Part shown: positions 21,041-35,031 of the stretch, one piece after another
Layout of the letters: the number at the start of each line of letters is the position of its first letter
Numbering within the stretch: position 1 is the first letter of the stretch
Origin: Ahaetulla prasina
Lineage: Eukaryota > Chordata > Lepidosauria > Squamata > Colubridae
Reading direction: 5' to 3'
Assembly: GCF_028640845.1 (NCBI RefSeq)
Contig: NC_080541.1
Span: forward strand, 29,468,435 to 29,532,434
DNA: 64,000 nucleotides
Notes under the pieces: model-generated
Seen by the model: the letters and a program-made list of their open reading frames with translations, nothing else
Told to the model about the DNA's origin: nothing
Database searches by the model: none
Program-made: the position numbers and the translations under genes

Positions 21041-21604
21041 TGAATACAGCTCATCGGTCTGGAACCCGCACTGCATATTGGACATTAATACAATAGAAGG
21101 AGTCCAGAGATATTTCTGCCAATAACAGAAAACATTATGCCACCAGACTTGAAATTTTGGGCTTAGACAATTTAAAACTATGCCTCCTTCAGTCTGACTT
21201 AAGCGTAGTACATACAATTATCTGCTACAATGTCCTACCTGTCAATGACTACTTCAGCTTCAACCACTACAATATACGAGCACACAATAGATACAAACAA
21301 GGTAAACTGCTCCAAACATGATTGCAGAAAATATGACATCAGTAACAGAGTTGTCAATGCCTGGAATGCACTACCTGACTCTGTGGTTTTTTCTCCCAAA
21401 CCTCCAAAACTTTAACCTTAGACTGTCTACTGTAGACCTCACCCCATTCCTAAGAAGTCTGTAAGGGGCTTGCATAAGCACAACAGCGTGCCTGTCGTCC
21501 TTATCCTAATGTTCCCTTCTATTCATATCCATTTCATGTATTCATAATCATGTTTATACTTATATCTGTTATCTAATACATGCTTGATGAAATAAATAAA
21601 TAGA

Positions 21605-21655
<51 letters not shown>

Positions 21656-21657
21656 AT
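21041..21657 (+). mobile_element. (AATA)-tailed LINE 3' end
   Basis: Contains the degraded RT C-terminus (NVLPVNDYFSFNHYN-like and RVVNAWNALPDSVV) and the 3' UTR followed by (AAAT)n from about 21592 to 21656. Closest in wording to the copy at 45690-46200. 5' truncated. Confidence 0.85.
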
Positions 21658-23273
21658 TTGGGATACAGGTTTAAGCCAACTAGGGCTAATAGATACCCAC
21701 AAAATGATAAGGAGTGCTTTGAAATCAGCATAATAGGCCGCATGTTATTTTAAATCAAGGAATCAGACACGCAAGATCTCACAAAAAGTTGTGCTATTGC
21801 ATTTCTAAACTCAACTGAGACATTAAAAATTCTTCTTCATATATTTGTTTGAAAAGATGCTCAGCTCTATCAAGAGTCACACATTACACAAGATCTCCCT
21901 GTAAACCAGAGTGGAAAGCACTTTTTTACATTTTTAGGAATGCAGCCATAGGCCTATTTGAAAACTGTTTCAATATGAAACTGTTATCAACATTAAAAGA
22001 AACCAGGTTTGGGGTTATTTGGGTTTGCTCAGAAGCACGGACGGAAGGGGAAAGAAACCCACTGAATCACCCTGGAATCTCAAGACGATTCCAAGATGAA
22101 CTGACTTGGAGTGTAAATGACCTCTTCATCTGAGTGATAAAGTTCCAGCCAAAATATTCTTTCAGCCTGAGACGTGATTCATTAGAAATATGTACATGGT
22201 GTGGAGCTCGACTCTCTATCTGGCAGAGTCCAGCCTGCAGACTGATAAGGAAGCAAATGCAAATGTCCTGATAAGAACTGAATGCAAATATTTATGATAT
22301 GATATTCCCTGGGAATTATGTGGAGATAAAACAAAGTGTATTATTTTCCCGCTTCTCTTTCAGGTTTGCCAAAATGCCCTTTTTTGCTTTCGGAATTTGC
22401 ATTTCTTCAAAATTGATTCGGCTTGCGTATTATGTTAAGCTATTTGTTTGCTAAGGATGGTAATTAGTTACTGTAATTACAGCAATGACAGTTGCTAAAT
22501 TGTTTTTAAAGCATTACAGTGAGCCTGTGCCAGAAGATTGCAGTATTTTTTTGGATTTAGGCAGAGGCTGGAAAAACTCCCACTCAAGGCCAGCATGGGA
22601 TTTTGACTACAAAGCTGCTTTTCCTGATTGAAATGTGGTTTTTTTTTAAAAAGAAATCATTAAAATGCATTGATTATAAGTAACTTTAAATTTTAGTTTA
22701 TTCCCAGATCACAGAAATATTACTGATAGCGAGTCCTGTGGGAAAAGAGATACAAGAGGGACTCCCATCGTAAATAAAAGTGAAAGCTGATAGGAGAGGG
22801 AAAAGGATATAACTATTACTTGGAGCTTGCTAATTAAACTCTTCGTCTGTTTTTTTAGATAAATTTAAAAAAAAACAATTGTGAAATGTCTAGTTAAAAG
22901 TCATTCCTGAACTTTTTTTTTTAAAGGGGGGGTAGGTCCATGGCTAACATGAGATAAGAGAATGGATAGGAATGGAGAAAAAATGAGGAAAAGAGAATCT
23001 CTTCTAAAGGAGGCAAAATGTTCTAGGCAAACAAATTTTGATGTCATCCCGAGCATATTGCTATTTTGTGTGTTTGAGGAAATGGACACAGTAAGGAACA
23101 AATCTCTTCCAGGGCCTACCAGAAATTCTCTCCAAGATTCAAATGTTTTTCACCTCCTTCGTGTTTCTTTTGATGATATGTGGGCATGAAAGAAGTAAGG
23201 TTCTTCCTTCATCAAATGCACAGATATAGAATAGGTAGCTCAATAGTAGTAACTACAAGAAGGATCTTGGAGT
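21658..23273. other. No recognisable feature
   Basis: AT-rich sequence; nothing identified on either strand. Confidence 0.6.
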
Positions 23274-23292
23274 CTTAGTGGACAATCATTTA

Positions 23293-23706
23293 TTTTTTTT
23301 TAAAAAAAGTTTTATTTTAACATTCTTATCCAATAACATATTCAATAACATATTTAATGTACCATCATATACAATTAATCGGATCTGCCCGGTCACCACC
23401 CCCTTCCTTTTCCTTTTACTCTCCTTCTCTACCTTCTTCTACTTTCCACAACCATCCTCCCCCTCTCTTATCTACATCCTCTCCTCCTTCCTCCCTACTC
23501 CTTTCTTTTCCCTCTTCTATCCCTCTTCCTTCCTTTCCTCTTCCTCCTCTTCTCTTTCCTACCTCCTTCTCTCTTCTACTTCCTTCTTTCCCATCATTCT
23601 GAAGTGGTAGCCAGGCAGTTCCGATCTTACATTAATTATACATCTTCAATCATCTTTGTACATTAACTATCAATCCATTTTCTACCCTCATCCCCCCTCC
23701 CCCTCC
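23293..23706 (-). mobile_element. L1-like 3' end with purine-rich UTR and 19-bp TSD
   Basis: Flanks 23274-23292 and 23707-23725 are an identical 19-bp direct repeat. On the minus strand the insert starts in G-rich sequence, has a long G/A-rich stretch (about 23400-23590), and ends in AATAAAACTTTTTTT and an A run. Long target duplications, an A tail and a purine-rich 3' UTR fit L1. No ORF remains, so the class assignment is inference, helped by the clearer copy at 61761-62174. Confidence 0.7.
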
Positions 23707-23749
23707 CTTAGTGGACAATCATTTAAATATGAGCCAGCAGGGTGCTGCA

Positions 23750-24044
23750 CAGAGGTGGTATTCAGCAGGTTCTGACCAGTTCTGGAGAACCGATAGCGAA
23801 AATTTTGAGTAGTTCAGAGAACCAGTAAATACCACCTCTGACTGGCCTCGACCCCACCTATTCTCTTCCTCCTGAGTCCCAGCTGATCAAGAGGAAATGG
23901 GGATTTTGCAGTAACCTTCCCCTGGAGTGGGGTGGGAATGGAGATTTTACAGTCTCCTTCCCCAGTCACGCACACCAAACAATACCACACCTGCCAAGCC
24001 ATACCCACAGAACCGGTAGTAAAAAAATTTGAATCCCATCATTG
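23750..24044. mobile_element. hAT MITE (family A) with perfect 8-bp TSD
   Basis: Ends CAGAGGTGGTATTCAGCAGG and TTTGAATCCCATCATTG, flanked by GTGCTGCA at 23742-23749 and 24045-24052 (perfect). Shares the CAGCTGATCA, GGGGATTTTGCAGTAAC and CACAGAACCGGTAGT blocks with other family A copies. Confidence 0.93.
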
Positions 24045-24107
24045 GTGCTGCAGCAGCCAAAAAAACCAATGCAGTCCAAGGCTGCATTAACAGAACACAG
24101 GGTCAAA

Positions 24108-24655
24108 ACCATGTGAAGTATTAGTAGCACTTTATAATGCCTTGGTAAGACCACACTTGGAATATTGCAACAAGTTTTGATCACCACAATACATATAAAA
24201 AAAAAGATGTTGAGACTCTAGAATGAGTGACAAGAAGAATAACAAAGATCATTAAGGACTGGAGGTGAAAACATATGAAGAATGGTTGCAAGAATTGGGG
24301 ATGTCTAGTTTATGAAACAAAGGGCTAGTGGTGACATGATATCAGTGTTCTAATACCTAAGGGACTGCCAGAAACCTAATAATCAAAGCACCTGAAGGCA
24401 GAGCAAGATGCAATGGCCGAAAACTAATCAAGGAGAGAACCAACCTAGAAATAAGGAGAATTTTACTGGGAGTTAGAACAATTAATCAGTATGACTTGCC
24501 TTCAGAAGTTGTGGGTACTCCAACACTGGAAGTTTTTAAGAAAAAAATTATACAACCATTTGTCTAAAGTGGTATAGGATCTCCTGTTTGAACAGGGGTT
24601 TAGACTAAAAGACCTTACCTTCCATCACTGTTATTCTGCTCTGTTATATGTATGA
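24108..24655 (+). mobile_element. CR1 LINE 3' end
   Basis: Follows the CR1 C-terminal order seen at 35597-36061: AATGCCTTGGTAAGACCACA, GGAATATTGCAA, ATGAAGAATGGTTGCA, CTAGAAATAAGGAGAA, GAACAATTAATCAGT, then the UTR with AAGACCTTACCTTCCA. Frame is broken in several places. Confidence 0.85.
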
Positions 24656-25227
24656 GGTTGGTTATGGGAACTGACTCTGACTTTAACTGTAAGTAAATAT
24701 TTCTTCATAATAAGGGGTTGCCATGGATGTACCAGCAGCATCTTAACATAAGGAGTTCTTGTTCCAGGATATTTGAACTCAAGAGATTACCTGGCCTAAA
24801 GATGCAAATCTGTTTAAGTTCGTCTTTAATGCTAAGGGTCTTTCCTACGTCTTCTTGATTTTTCTCTCTCTGTTCCTATATAATCCCAATCTTGATAGTT
24901 ATTCAAACCAATATAAAGTAAGGATAGCCTCCACTCTCACTCCTCTAATTCACTCCAACAAACAAGTGCTTTCCCCCTTCTCCAGAATGAAAGCTATCAG
25001 CTGGTGTAGCAAGCCAAACACTTGTAATTTTTATTGTCATATAATGCTTCCATTTTTGTTCTATGTCTACTTCTAAACATTATTAAGAAAGCACATGTGT
25101 TGTCACACCTGTATCTATTTCTCTTTATATTGCTGTTACAAATTATCCTTCACAAGCTAGTGCAGTTTGGATGTGTTAGACATTATTATTATTATTATTT
25201 ATTATTATTAGACATTATTTGGATGCG

Positions 25228-25827
25228 TTAGACATTATTGAGCCTGTCATTTGCACCTCTATAACTGTCTGGTTTGGTTCTGCAACCCAACAAGAAAGAC
25301 ACAGACTTCAGAGGATAATTAGAACTGCAGAAAAAATAATTGCTACCAACCTGCCTTCCATTGAGGACCTGTATACTGCACGAATCAAGAAGAGGGCCGT
25401 GAAAATATTTACAGATCCCTCACATCCTGGACATAAACTGTTTCAACTCCTACCCTCAAAACGACACTATAGAGCACTGCACACCAGAACAACTAGACAC
25501 AAGAACAGTTTTTTCCCGAAGGCCATCACTCTGCTAAACAAATAATTCCTTCAACACTGTCAAACTATATACTAAATCTGCACTACTATTAATCTTCTCA
25601 TCGTTCCCATCACCAGTCTCCTTCCACTTACAACTGTATGACTGTAACTTTGTTGCTGGCAATCCTTATGATTTATATATATATATACCATCAATTGTGT
25701 TGTAAATGTTGTACCTTGATGAACGTAACTTTTCTTTTATGTACACTGAGAGCATATGCACCAAGACAAATTCCTTGTGTGTCCAATCACACTTGGCCAA
25801 TAAAAAAAATTAAAAAAAATTCTATTA
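25228..25827 (+). mobile_element. LINE 3' end, (ATTCT)-type tail
   Basis: Starts within the RT C-terminus and keeps an uninterrupted frame (25219-25545) through VICTSITVWFGSATQQERHR, YTARIKKRAVKIFTDPSHPG and KNSFFPKAITLLNK to the natural stop. The 3' UTR follows to GGCCAATAAAAAAAATT. It is the least damaged coding tail of this family here. Preceded by a (ATT)n tract with repeated GACATTATT. Confidence 0.9.
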
Positions 25828-25997
25828 TAAGTCCCATCTATAATGCATAATGCCTACAAATAGAAAAGAAAAATAAATCATTAAAGGTTTTTTCTGGCAT
25901 TAGGCTCAAAGAAGATAAGTACAAGTGAGACTTTTTACATATTAACTCATGCTTACACCCATACTGTACACCTACTTTATTCAGTTTCACCCTTTGA

Positions 25998-26219
25998 CTC
26001 CTTTTGTGTTGTAAATGTTGTACCTTTGATGAAGGTATGTTTTTTTCTTTTTCTTTTCTTTTATGTACACTGAGAGCAAATGCACCAAAACAAATTCTTT
26101 GTGTGTCCAATCACACTTGGCCAATAAATTCTATTCTATTCTATTAAGTGTTTCTTCTCTTCTCTTCTCTTCTCCTCTCTCTTCTATCTTTTCCTCCCCT
26201 CCCCTCCTCTCCTCTCCTC
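25998..26219 (+). mobile_element. LINE 3' UTR tail plus pyrimidine tract
   Basis: About 145 bases of the (ATTCT)-tailed LINE UTR (GTGTTGTAAATGTTGTACC to GGCCAATAAATTCTATTC), then a TCTTC/CCTCT-rich stretch to 26219 that may be a degenerate expansion of the tail. Confidence 0.8.
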
Positions 26220-27590
26220 AAGTTTCTATTCATATCCACTTGACTATAAGTAGAGATTTCTTCATAATCAAGGATTGCCTTATTAGAGTTCCTATTTCTA
26301 CTTGCAATGATAATTACTGAGGCTCTTTCAGGGCTGTAAATATGCTTCCTGCTCAACTTTGAGGTATTGAAGTCATTAGAATTTACAGCAGAGAATACAA
26401 TGGGGTTTTGGCCATTGCACATGGGATCATGGTTCTATAGGTATGTTTTAAATATGTAAAGATAACCGATACATCTACTGATACTAGTAAGAATTTACCC
26501 TTAGATTTCTTTGGTCTTACATGTCACATTATATACTAGTTTGGTCTTACATGTCAAATACTGTATATACTAAAGTGGGAAGAAAACCTGCCATAGGAAT
26601 AATTAATGGACAACATAACCTTATAATATAATTGAAAATAAATCTCTCTAAATGAATAAAATATAATGGGCATGGGTAGTAATATCAAATGAATTAGAAA
26701 TGTTTATAATGATGGAAATAAACAAATGTTTCCTGCTGGAGAAATTAAAGATTGTTTTCATGAGCTCCATCAAAAGTAGAATAAATAAGTCTTAATCATG
26801 TTTTGAGATATTCTCCAACAGCATCAAAGAAAATTCACTCTGCTTAGGTGTTCTTCTTTTCCTAAAACTTACGATGGTAGCTGATAGATGGTAAATATAA
26901 ATTAGGTGCTTTGGATCAAAGAATAGCTGTAATGATAGGGGGGAAAGGAATGGCTACATTCATCATATCATCTATAGCAGATGGAATCAGAAAATGACAG
27001 TGTTTTTGTGAGCCAACATAGTAGAAAAAACAAATGAAGAAATGGCCATTACATAGTTTGGTTTGAGGCACTTTACTGACCTAACAAACAACTTATTTGC
27101 TCCAAAAAGTTAATTTTGCTGCTGGGTTCTCAGGATATTTATATTTTCCAAATATATAATATTTCTAAATTAAAACCTTATATTTATGCCAAAACCCCAA
27201 CTCTAATTAAGCCAGTTTTCAAATCAGGTTATCCTATTTTTTTTTTCCAAATTGCTGACACATGTAGAAATTTAGAAATAAGTTCCCCTCTCTTCACCCA
27301 TGAATTACATAAAGGACATCAAGAACAGAGATTTCAATGCATAAAAGCATTGGAAAGGATGACTTAACTAAGTCCAAACCAAAAGATAAGCTAAATAAAT
27401 TATCTCCTAAAGAGTTTTTTTAATTAAAATGTGCAATATAGACCATAACATTTTATTCATTGTCTTAGACTAAAACATTTTATCACAGATAAAGAATGAA
27501 GGTTGTTCCTTCTTTCTCTGATATCATTGGGAAACTTTTTATTTATTTGTCATGTATTGTAAACTGTGGAGTGTATATGTATATATACTG

Positions 27591-27596
<6 letters not shown>
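26220..27596. other. No recognisable feature
   Basis: No repeat ends or coding similarity recognised. Confidence 0.6.

Positions 27597-27675
<79 letters not shown>
27597..27675. repeat. (AT)n microsatellite
   Basis: About 40 AT units, adjoining the inverted PLE terminal fragment on its right. Frames through it are artefacts. Confidence 0.97.
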
Positions 27676-27677
<2 letters not shown>

Positions 27678-27729
27678 TCTTTGGTTGTTCGGGTTTTCTC
27701 CCGTGTAAAATTGGAAGTGTCTTGGCGAC
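27676..27729 (-). mobile_element. PLE terminal-repeat fragment ending at the ribozyme site
   Basis: Minus-strand copy of the PLE terminal repeat, reading from GTCGCCAAGAC to CCAAAGACC. It stops within three bases of the predicted hammerhead cleavage position (GUC|GCC) and then passes into an AATATATA tract. It is oriented opposite to the PLE ORF that starts at 27774, as in the other PLE copies. Confidence 0.8.
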
Positions 27730-27773
27730 AAATATATATATATTTAATATATATATATTAATATATATGGCTT

Positions 27774-29500
27774 AATTATCCAGTTCATAGAGATCATAAA
27801 GAAACAAAACTTACAGCCCAGCGACCTACTCGTGAGCTTTGATGTCATATCCCTCTTCACCCAAGTGCCAATCAAAGAAGCCTTGACAGCTATCCAAAAC
27901 AAATATAACCCCCCCAAGCACATCCTAGATCTGACCAACCACTGCCTATCCAACATACTTCATCTATAATGGACAAAAATACAAACAAGTAGAAGGAGCA
28001 CCCATGGGATCACCCCTCTCACCTGTCATTGCCAATCTCTACATGGAACACTTTGAAACCCAAGCTCTAGAAAAATCTGATCACAAACCCAAACTCTGGC
28101 TCAGATATGTAGACGACACCTTCATAATCTGGCCACACGGAAAGAAAACTTGACAACTTCCTCACACACCTCAATAGCCTACACCCCAAAATACAGTTCA
28201 CCATGGAAACAGAAGTTAATAACCAACTTCCTTCCTGGATGTCTTAGTCTACAGAAAACCCAATGGCTCCTAGGACACACCATCTACCAGAAGAAAATAC
28301 ACACAAACCGCTATCTGCATGCACTCTCACACCACCACCCAGCACAGATCAACTCCGTAGCCAAGACACTCATCTCCAGAACAAAATGCTTAGCTGATGA
28401 ACAACACCTAAAACCCGAACTAGACACTCTCACTAACGTACTAACATCCAATGGATTCCAAAGAAATAAGATTACCAAGCTAATCCAAAAAAAACCCCAC
28501 TAAAACCCAAGACAGAGAACAAGAAAACGGCACAGCCCTCCTCCCATATATAAAAGGCACCACAGACAGAATCAGCAAGATCCTCCACAAACACAACATC
28601 AAGACAGCATTCTGCACAAACAGAAAAATATCCACCATCCTAAGAAACCCCAAAGACAAAATTGAGTTAGAAAATCAAGGAGTATATGAAATCCCATGCA
28701 CCGCCTGCCCCACCACATACATTGGACAAACCAACAGAAGAATAAGTGCACGCATTGAAGAACACAAGAACTCATTCAAAAGAGGAACCAACTTCTTCCC
28801 TGGTCCAACACTTTAAAGTCACAGGACATGATATTGACTTTAAAAGACCAGAACTATCGCCAAAACTGAACACTTTAACAACAGAATAATCAGAGAAGCC
28901 ATTGAGATAGAAAACGCCCACACAGCATGAACAAACGAGATGACACCTCCGCCTACCAGCCATTTGGAAACCTGCCCTTATTGACAAACGAGTCCCTAAC
29001 ACGAGGAATGACACCAGACCCACACTCACGAGGTCCACACAGGATGTCACCACCACATCCACCCAGAAAGCAGACCCAAACCCACACTGCTCATGAAGCA
29101 CGACCAAGGACCAGAAGCCAGACCGCAGCTGCAACATTAGCCATTTCAAACCCCTCCAATCCCTATATGCAGCCGACTGACACCCCCTATGAAGATGTAG
29201 CACGACCACAAAGCCAAACAACAGCTATGCAGCTCACCAGCTCAAATCCCCTGCAGCACAGACTAGACTGAGCACAACCAAGCCCCCACCAACACAGGAC
29301 ACACCCCAGCCAATCAGAGCACAGAAAACCCCCATCCAATCAGAGCACAGCCAAGCTCCCACCCAATCAGTTCAAACCCCACTAGCAGTTAAAGGAAGAA
29401 ACAACTGCGATCACACATTGCTCCCAGAAGCACGGTTGAAGCCTGAAGATGACGAATGAGACTTCCGAAACGTCGCCAAGACACTTCCAATTTTACACGG
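27774..29500 (+). mobile_element. Penelope-like element, tandem unit 1
   Basis: Decayed PLE coding region plus 3' UTR and terminal repeat. In order: FQFIEIIKKQNLQPSDLL, RT motif A region SFDVISLFTQVP (catalytic Asp kept), the GSPLSPVIANLYMEHFE block, the catalytic box LRYVDDTF (about 28100-28125), the thumb region, and a frameshifted GIY-YIG nuclease at about 28676-28900. Frameshifts lie near 27925-27970, 28145, 28230 and 28495. UTR from about 28930, terminal repeat from about 29430. It is truncated upstream of motif A. Confidence 0.9.
29443..29474 (+). ncRNA. Hammerhead-like core with partial stem II deletion
   Basis: CUGAAGA (29443-29449), GACGAA, UGAGAC, UUC, then GAAACGUC (29467-29474). 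Three bases of the 3' arm of stem II are missing, so only three pairs remain. Likely inactive. Confidence 0.5.
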
Positions 29501-30925
<1,425 letters not shown>

Positions 30926-31063
30926 TATTTGTGGCACTTGGAAAGTCTGTACTGATATCTATAACAGATGTGTATACAGCTACTGTCAATCAAGCTTTAA
31001 GGTTTTTTGACATCTTGCATAGATATATCCCATTCTAGTGGGGCATATGTGTTTGCTTATTTA

Positions 31064-31470
31064 CTCATTCATTTATTATTTATTTTATTTATTTATTTTG
31101 TCAAGTACATATTAGATAATATAGATAAGTATAAGCATAAATTGAATACATAAAATGAATACAATTAAAGGAAACATTAGGACAGGGACGGTAGACACGC
31201 TGGTGCTCTTATGCATGCCCCTTACAGACCTCTTAGGAATGGGGTGAGGTCAATAGTAGACAGTCTTAGGTTAAAGTTTTGGGGGTTTGGGGATGAGATC
31301 ACAGAGTCTGGTAGTGCATTCCAGGCATTAACAACTCTGTTACTGAAGTCATATTTTCTGCAATCGAGTTTGGAGCGATTCACTTTAAGTTTGTATCTAT
31401 TGTGTGCTCATGTATTGTCGTGGTTGAAGCTGAAGTAGTCATTGACAGGTAGGACACTGTAGCAGATGTA
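31064..31470 (-). mobile_element. (AATA)-tailed LINE 3' end, minus strand
   Basis: Plus strand opens with (TTTA)n and TTTTGTCAAGTACATATTAG, then the inverse of the UTR and the coding end (minus: VLPVNDYFSF, RVVNAWNALPDSV). Similar to 45690-46200. Truncated near 31470. Confidence 0.85.
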
Positions 31471-31945
31471 TTAGATTTTATGCTACTTCCTACACAAATA
31501 GTTTCAAAGGCATTTACCAAAGATATGCTTTTGTTTCTATGCTTCCACTTGGGTTTCAAGTTAAAAGCTATAAGGTTGTGTTCCACCTTCTTGTGTGATC
31601 TACCTATTTTAAAATTTGTTTGTTTGTTTGTTTGTTTTCAGGTGCTAATTCAAGAACCTCCCCATCTGACATTTTCACTGATGGTGTTTTGCTTTCTCTT
31701 TATGAATTTAGGCACAACATTTTGCAATCTTTGATAGCAGTGGTTTGGAGGGTTTTGGAGCAGGCTTTTTCTAACTCAAAAACCTTTGCCTTCATTTACA
31801 ATCTGTTCCCAAAAGTTGAAGCTCCATAATACATTTCACAGATAACCTATCTGAAAACCAGATCTTAGTCTCTCTATTCTATTCACTTTCCCAATCTTTG
31901 TTTAAAAAGAAACCTTGTATAGCTTGATCATTTGAAATATTGGAA
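31471..31945. other. No recognisable feature
   Basis: Only a short (TTTG)n run at about 31616-31636. Confidence 0.6.
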
Positions 31946-32540
31946 CCAGTTCTTGGAATACTGTGTATAGTTTGGCCATCACAATACAAAAAAGATGTTG
32001 AGACCCTTTAATGTGTGCAGAGAAGTGTAACAAAGACGATAAGGGATCTGGAATCTAACTCATACGATGAACAGTTGAGGGAGTGCGGTTTGACTGGTAT
32101 ATCAAAGAGAAGGATTAGGGGAACATGATAACTATCTTTTAGTATTGAGGGGCTGCCACAGAGAAGAGGGGGTTGACTTATTCTCCAAAGCGTCTGAGGA
32201 CAAGAAGTAACGGGTGGAAGATCATTAAAGAAGCTCCAACTTAGAACTAAGGAGAAATTTCCTGACAGTGAGAACAATTAATCAGTGGATCAGCTTGCCT
32301 CCAGTAGTTGTGGCTGCTCCATCACCAAAAGAGTTTGGACATTTGACTGGGATAGTATAAGGCTCCTACCTTTAATAGGGGGTTGGTCTAGAACCCAAGT
32401 GTCAAACTCATGGCGTCATGTGATATATTGGATGTTTTTTCCCTTTGTGGAGCTGCAATAGGCATGGCCTATGCAATTTGACACCTCTGGTCTAGAAGAC
32501 CTCTAAAGTTCCTTCCAACCCTATTAGTCTATGTCCTTTG
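31946..32540 (+). mobile_element. CR1 LINE 3' end interrupted by a MITE
   Basis: Order matches other CR1 ends: TTGGAATACTGTGTATAGTT, AAAAAGATGTTGAGACC, GGGCTGCCACA, GAACAATTAATCAGTGG, GGTTGGTCTAGA, then after the MITE at 32394-32489, AGACCTCTAAAGTTCCTTCC. Heavily mutated frame. Confidence 0.85.
32394..32489. mobile_element. Short hAT-like MITE (family D) with perfect TSD
   Basis: Starts CCCAAGTGTCAAACTC, ends AATTTGACACCTCTG. The perfect 8-bp duplication GTCTAGAA lies at 32386-32393 and 32490-32497, within CR1 UTR sequence. Confidence 0.9.
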
Positions 32541-32565
32541 TCAATTCTTGCTACATCTCACCCAA

Positions 32566-32570
<5 letters not shown>

Positions 32571-32629
<59 letters not shown>

Positions 32630-32633
32630 AGGG
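32571..32633. repeat. (CA)n(GA)n microsatellite
   Basis: CA units pass into GA and then GGGA units. Confidence 0.97.
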
Positions 32634-34038
32634 AGAGCTTCTACACTTCAATCTATTCCCAATGTTGCAGTGTTAGAGAAGGTACCTGACCATTAAATTA
32701 TGCATCATATTATCTTCATAACTTTCACTGGAAAATTATAGGTAGGAATAATTACATTTTGACAGTCAGATGGATACTTCTCATCTAAACATTATCTTAG
32801 AATGTCTTTGCATACAACACAGCATGAATTAAAAGCAAGATGATGGAACTGAGACCCTAAACATTTCTGTGCAAAATGGGGCAAATGGATTTTAGAAAAT
32901 TCAGGAGCTGCTATAAAATAAGAAACAGGTAATGATTGAATAATATATGGGGGTTTTTTTTCACTTTGGTTGGTCAGCTAGAATGATCATTGATTGACTC
33001 CTGGTATTTTCTACCTGTTCCCAATACCACTTCACTGCCAGCAGGAGTGAAGAGAATTGCACTATTACAAGTTTGTGAAGGTGGAAATGGTGTTGTTTAG
33101 AGTTGCTTTAGCATCACCTCTAGTTTGGCTGTAAATATATCCAAGTTTATGATGTGCTTACATTAATTCTTTTCTCAGGCATGGACTCAGAAGATAGACT
33201 TGGGGAAAATTTGGATCCCAATCTGGAATAAAAGAGAATTATTATTTTTTTGAAAAGTATCATTATCTTCATGCAAGGGTTTTAAAATCAGACTCTAATC
33301 GTTTCCAATTCAGTTGTAGAGCCTCGATTTGAAAAGGTTTAAGAAACATACGTCTGAAAGTTATTTGGAAGTCAAGGCACTATTGCATTTCAGCTGCTTT
33401 CTCTTGCTCTGTGTGTGAACCATCCAAAGCTTTTCAAAGTGCTAGGCCTTTTGCTTCTGACAAGGACAATGAATTGTAGGAAGATTCAATAAATGCTTTA
33501 TCACTCTTATGCAAAAGAGATTAACCTCAGAGACTGTAGATTTATTTAAGCTTTTATCAGTGAATTGTTCTCTGATCGAGGCAGCGTACTAGAGAAATGC
33601 CCACAGTTATTTGCAGATTCTTCTGAGCATCTAAGGAACTTCTCACATTTACATTGCCAGCAATAGTACTATAAAGGAAAAGTTCTGCAGTCCTAACAAT
33701 GAAGAGCCATAAGCTTCTACATGTAATGAGAACTGAATCATAACTGATTATCGTAAGTGCAGGAAGTTCACACATATTTGCTTGCTAGGAACTCAATTCC
33801 CAGCAACTCTTCCAGTTTATTACCAAAGAAGCTACAAAATGTTTATCTGAATCTTTATAAAGCTTGTTAGATTGGTTTGTTGCGTATTTGCAGATTTGTT
33901 TCTTCTGTATATAGAATAACAATACTGCAATCACATCTTGGTATTGTTGCACAGTTTTCATTCTAAAAGGGGGAAAGGGGATACAGAATCATCTCATTCA
34001 TCCTAGTCATATATGTGACTGATGGTCTGTTTTATTAA
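32634..34038. other. No recognisable feature
   Basis: Unique-looking sequence; no family recognised. Confidence 0.6.
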
Positions 34039-34585
34039 CAGGTAGTCCTTGACTAACAACAATTGTTTAATCACCATTTGAAGATAAAAGCACATTGAAA
34101 AAGTGAATTATGATCGGTTTCCACACTTACTACCATTGCAACATCCCCAATCAAAATTCAGACACTTGGCAACTGGCATGTATTTATGATGGTTGCAGTG
34201 TCCTGGGGTCATGGGATCACTTTTTGTGACCTTCTGACAAGCCAAAGTCAAGGGGGGAGGCAGATTCAGGTAATAACCATGATACGAACCTAACAATTGC
34301 ATTGATTCACTCAACAGTTGTGGCAAGAATTGCATAAGCGCACAAACGTGCCTACCGTTCCTGTCCTATTGTTTTTCTTTTCTTCTTCCTATATATATAT
34401 ATATGCTTATATCTCCTAATATTTACTCATGTTTATATACTATATAATCTCTTTGTATGATGTTGTGACAAAATAAATAAATAAATAAGAAAGGTTGTAA
34501 AATGGGGCAAAATTCACTTAACAACTATCTTGCTTAGTAATGGAAATTTTGGGCTCAGTTGTGGTTGTAAGTCAAGGACTACCTG
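34039..34585. mobile_element. TA-flanked (mariner-like) MITE, interrupted
   Basis: Left end CAGGTAGTCCTTGACTAACA; right end GTTGTAAGTCAAGGACTACCTG followed by TA. The left TA has mutated to AA. A LINE tail at 34330-34486 splits it near the right third. Confidence 0.85.
34330..34486 (+). mobile_element. (AATA)-tailed LINE tail inserted in MITE
   Basis: Matches 12475-12660 (GCATAAGCGCACAAACGTGC to (AAAT)n). Flanked by AAGAA at 34325-34329 and 34487-34491; joining the flanks restores the MITE reading GGCAAGAAAGGTTG. Confidence 0.88.
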
Positions 34586-35031
34586 TATGTGGATTTGAAA
34601 TGAGCGGTATGTTACTTTGATGAGGATAGCTCCTTCAGAACAGTGGCTAAGCAGCATAAACATCTCTGCAGATGTGATGTCACATTGAGAAGCAAAAGGC
34701 AATAATATTCTCTGTAGTCCCTAAAACAAAGAAAATGCGTTATTGCTGGTATCCTCAACAGATTTACTGAGAAAGCACTACTAAGCACTACTAAATCCAG
34801 TGGACATTATGTTGGATAAGTGGATATAGGATTGTGAAGACTTTAAATCTTATAATTAAGAAGATCCCATTTGTTCAAAGTGTATAAATTATTATTATTA
34901 TTATTATTATTATTATAAATATAAATTAGGAAAGTGATGCTTTGAGATACTCTATGCACTTTAATCATTCATACATATATGCATGTTGTATTATATATGT
35001 ACATATGTGTAGGTGTACATATATACAAGGG

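Noticed and set aside
22853..22935. Possible L1 tail at an A/T run
   Set aside because: No matching flanking duplication or UTR blocks; only low-complexity A and T runs.
27543..27731. Frames rich in YIYIYI and similar over (AT)n tracts
   Set aside because: Translation of a dinucleotide repeat; no coding meaning. Same for 30726-30989 and 45028-45450 N-terminal part.
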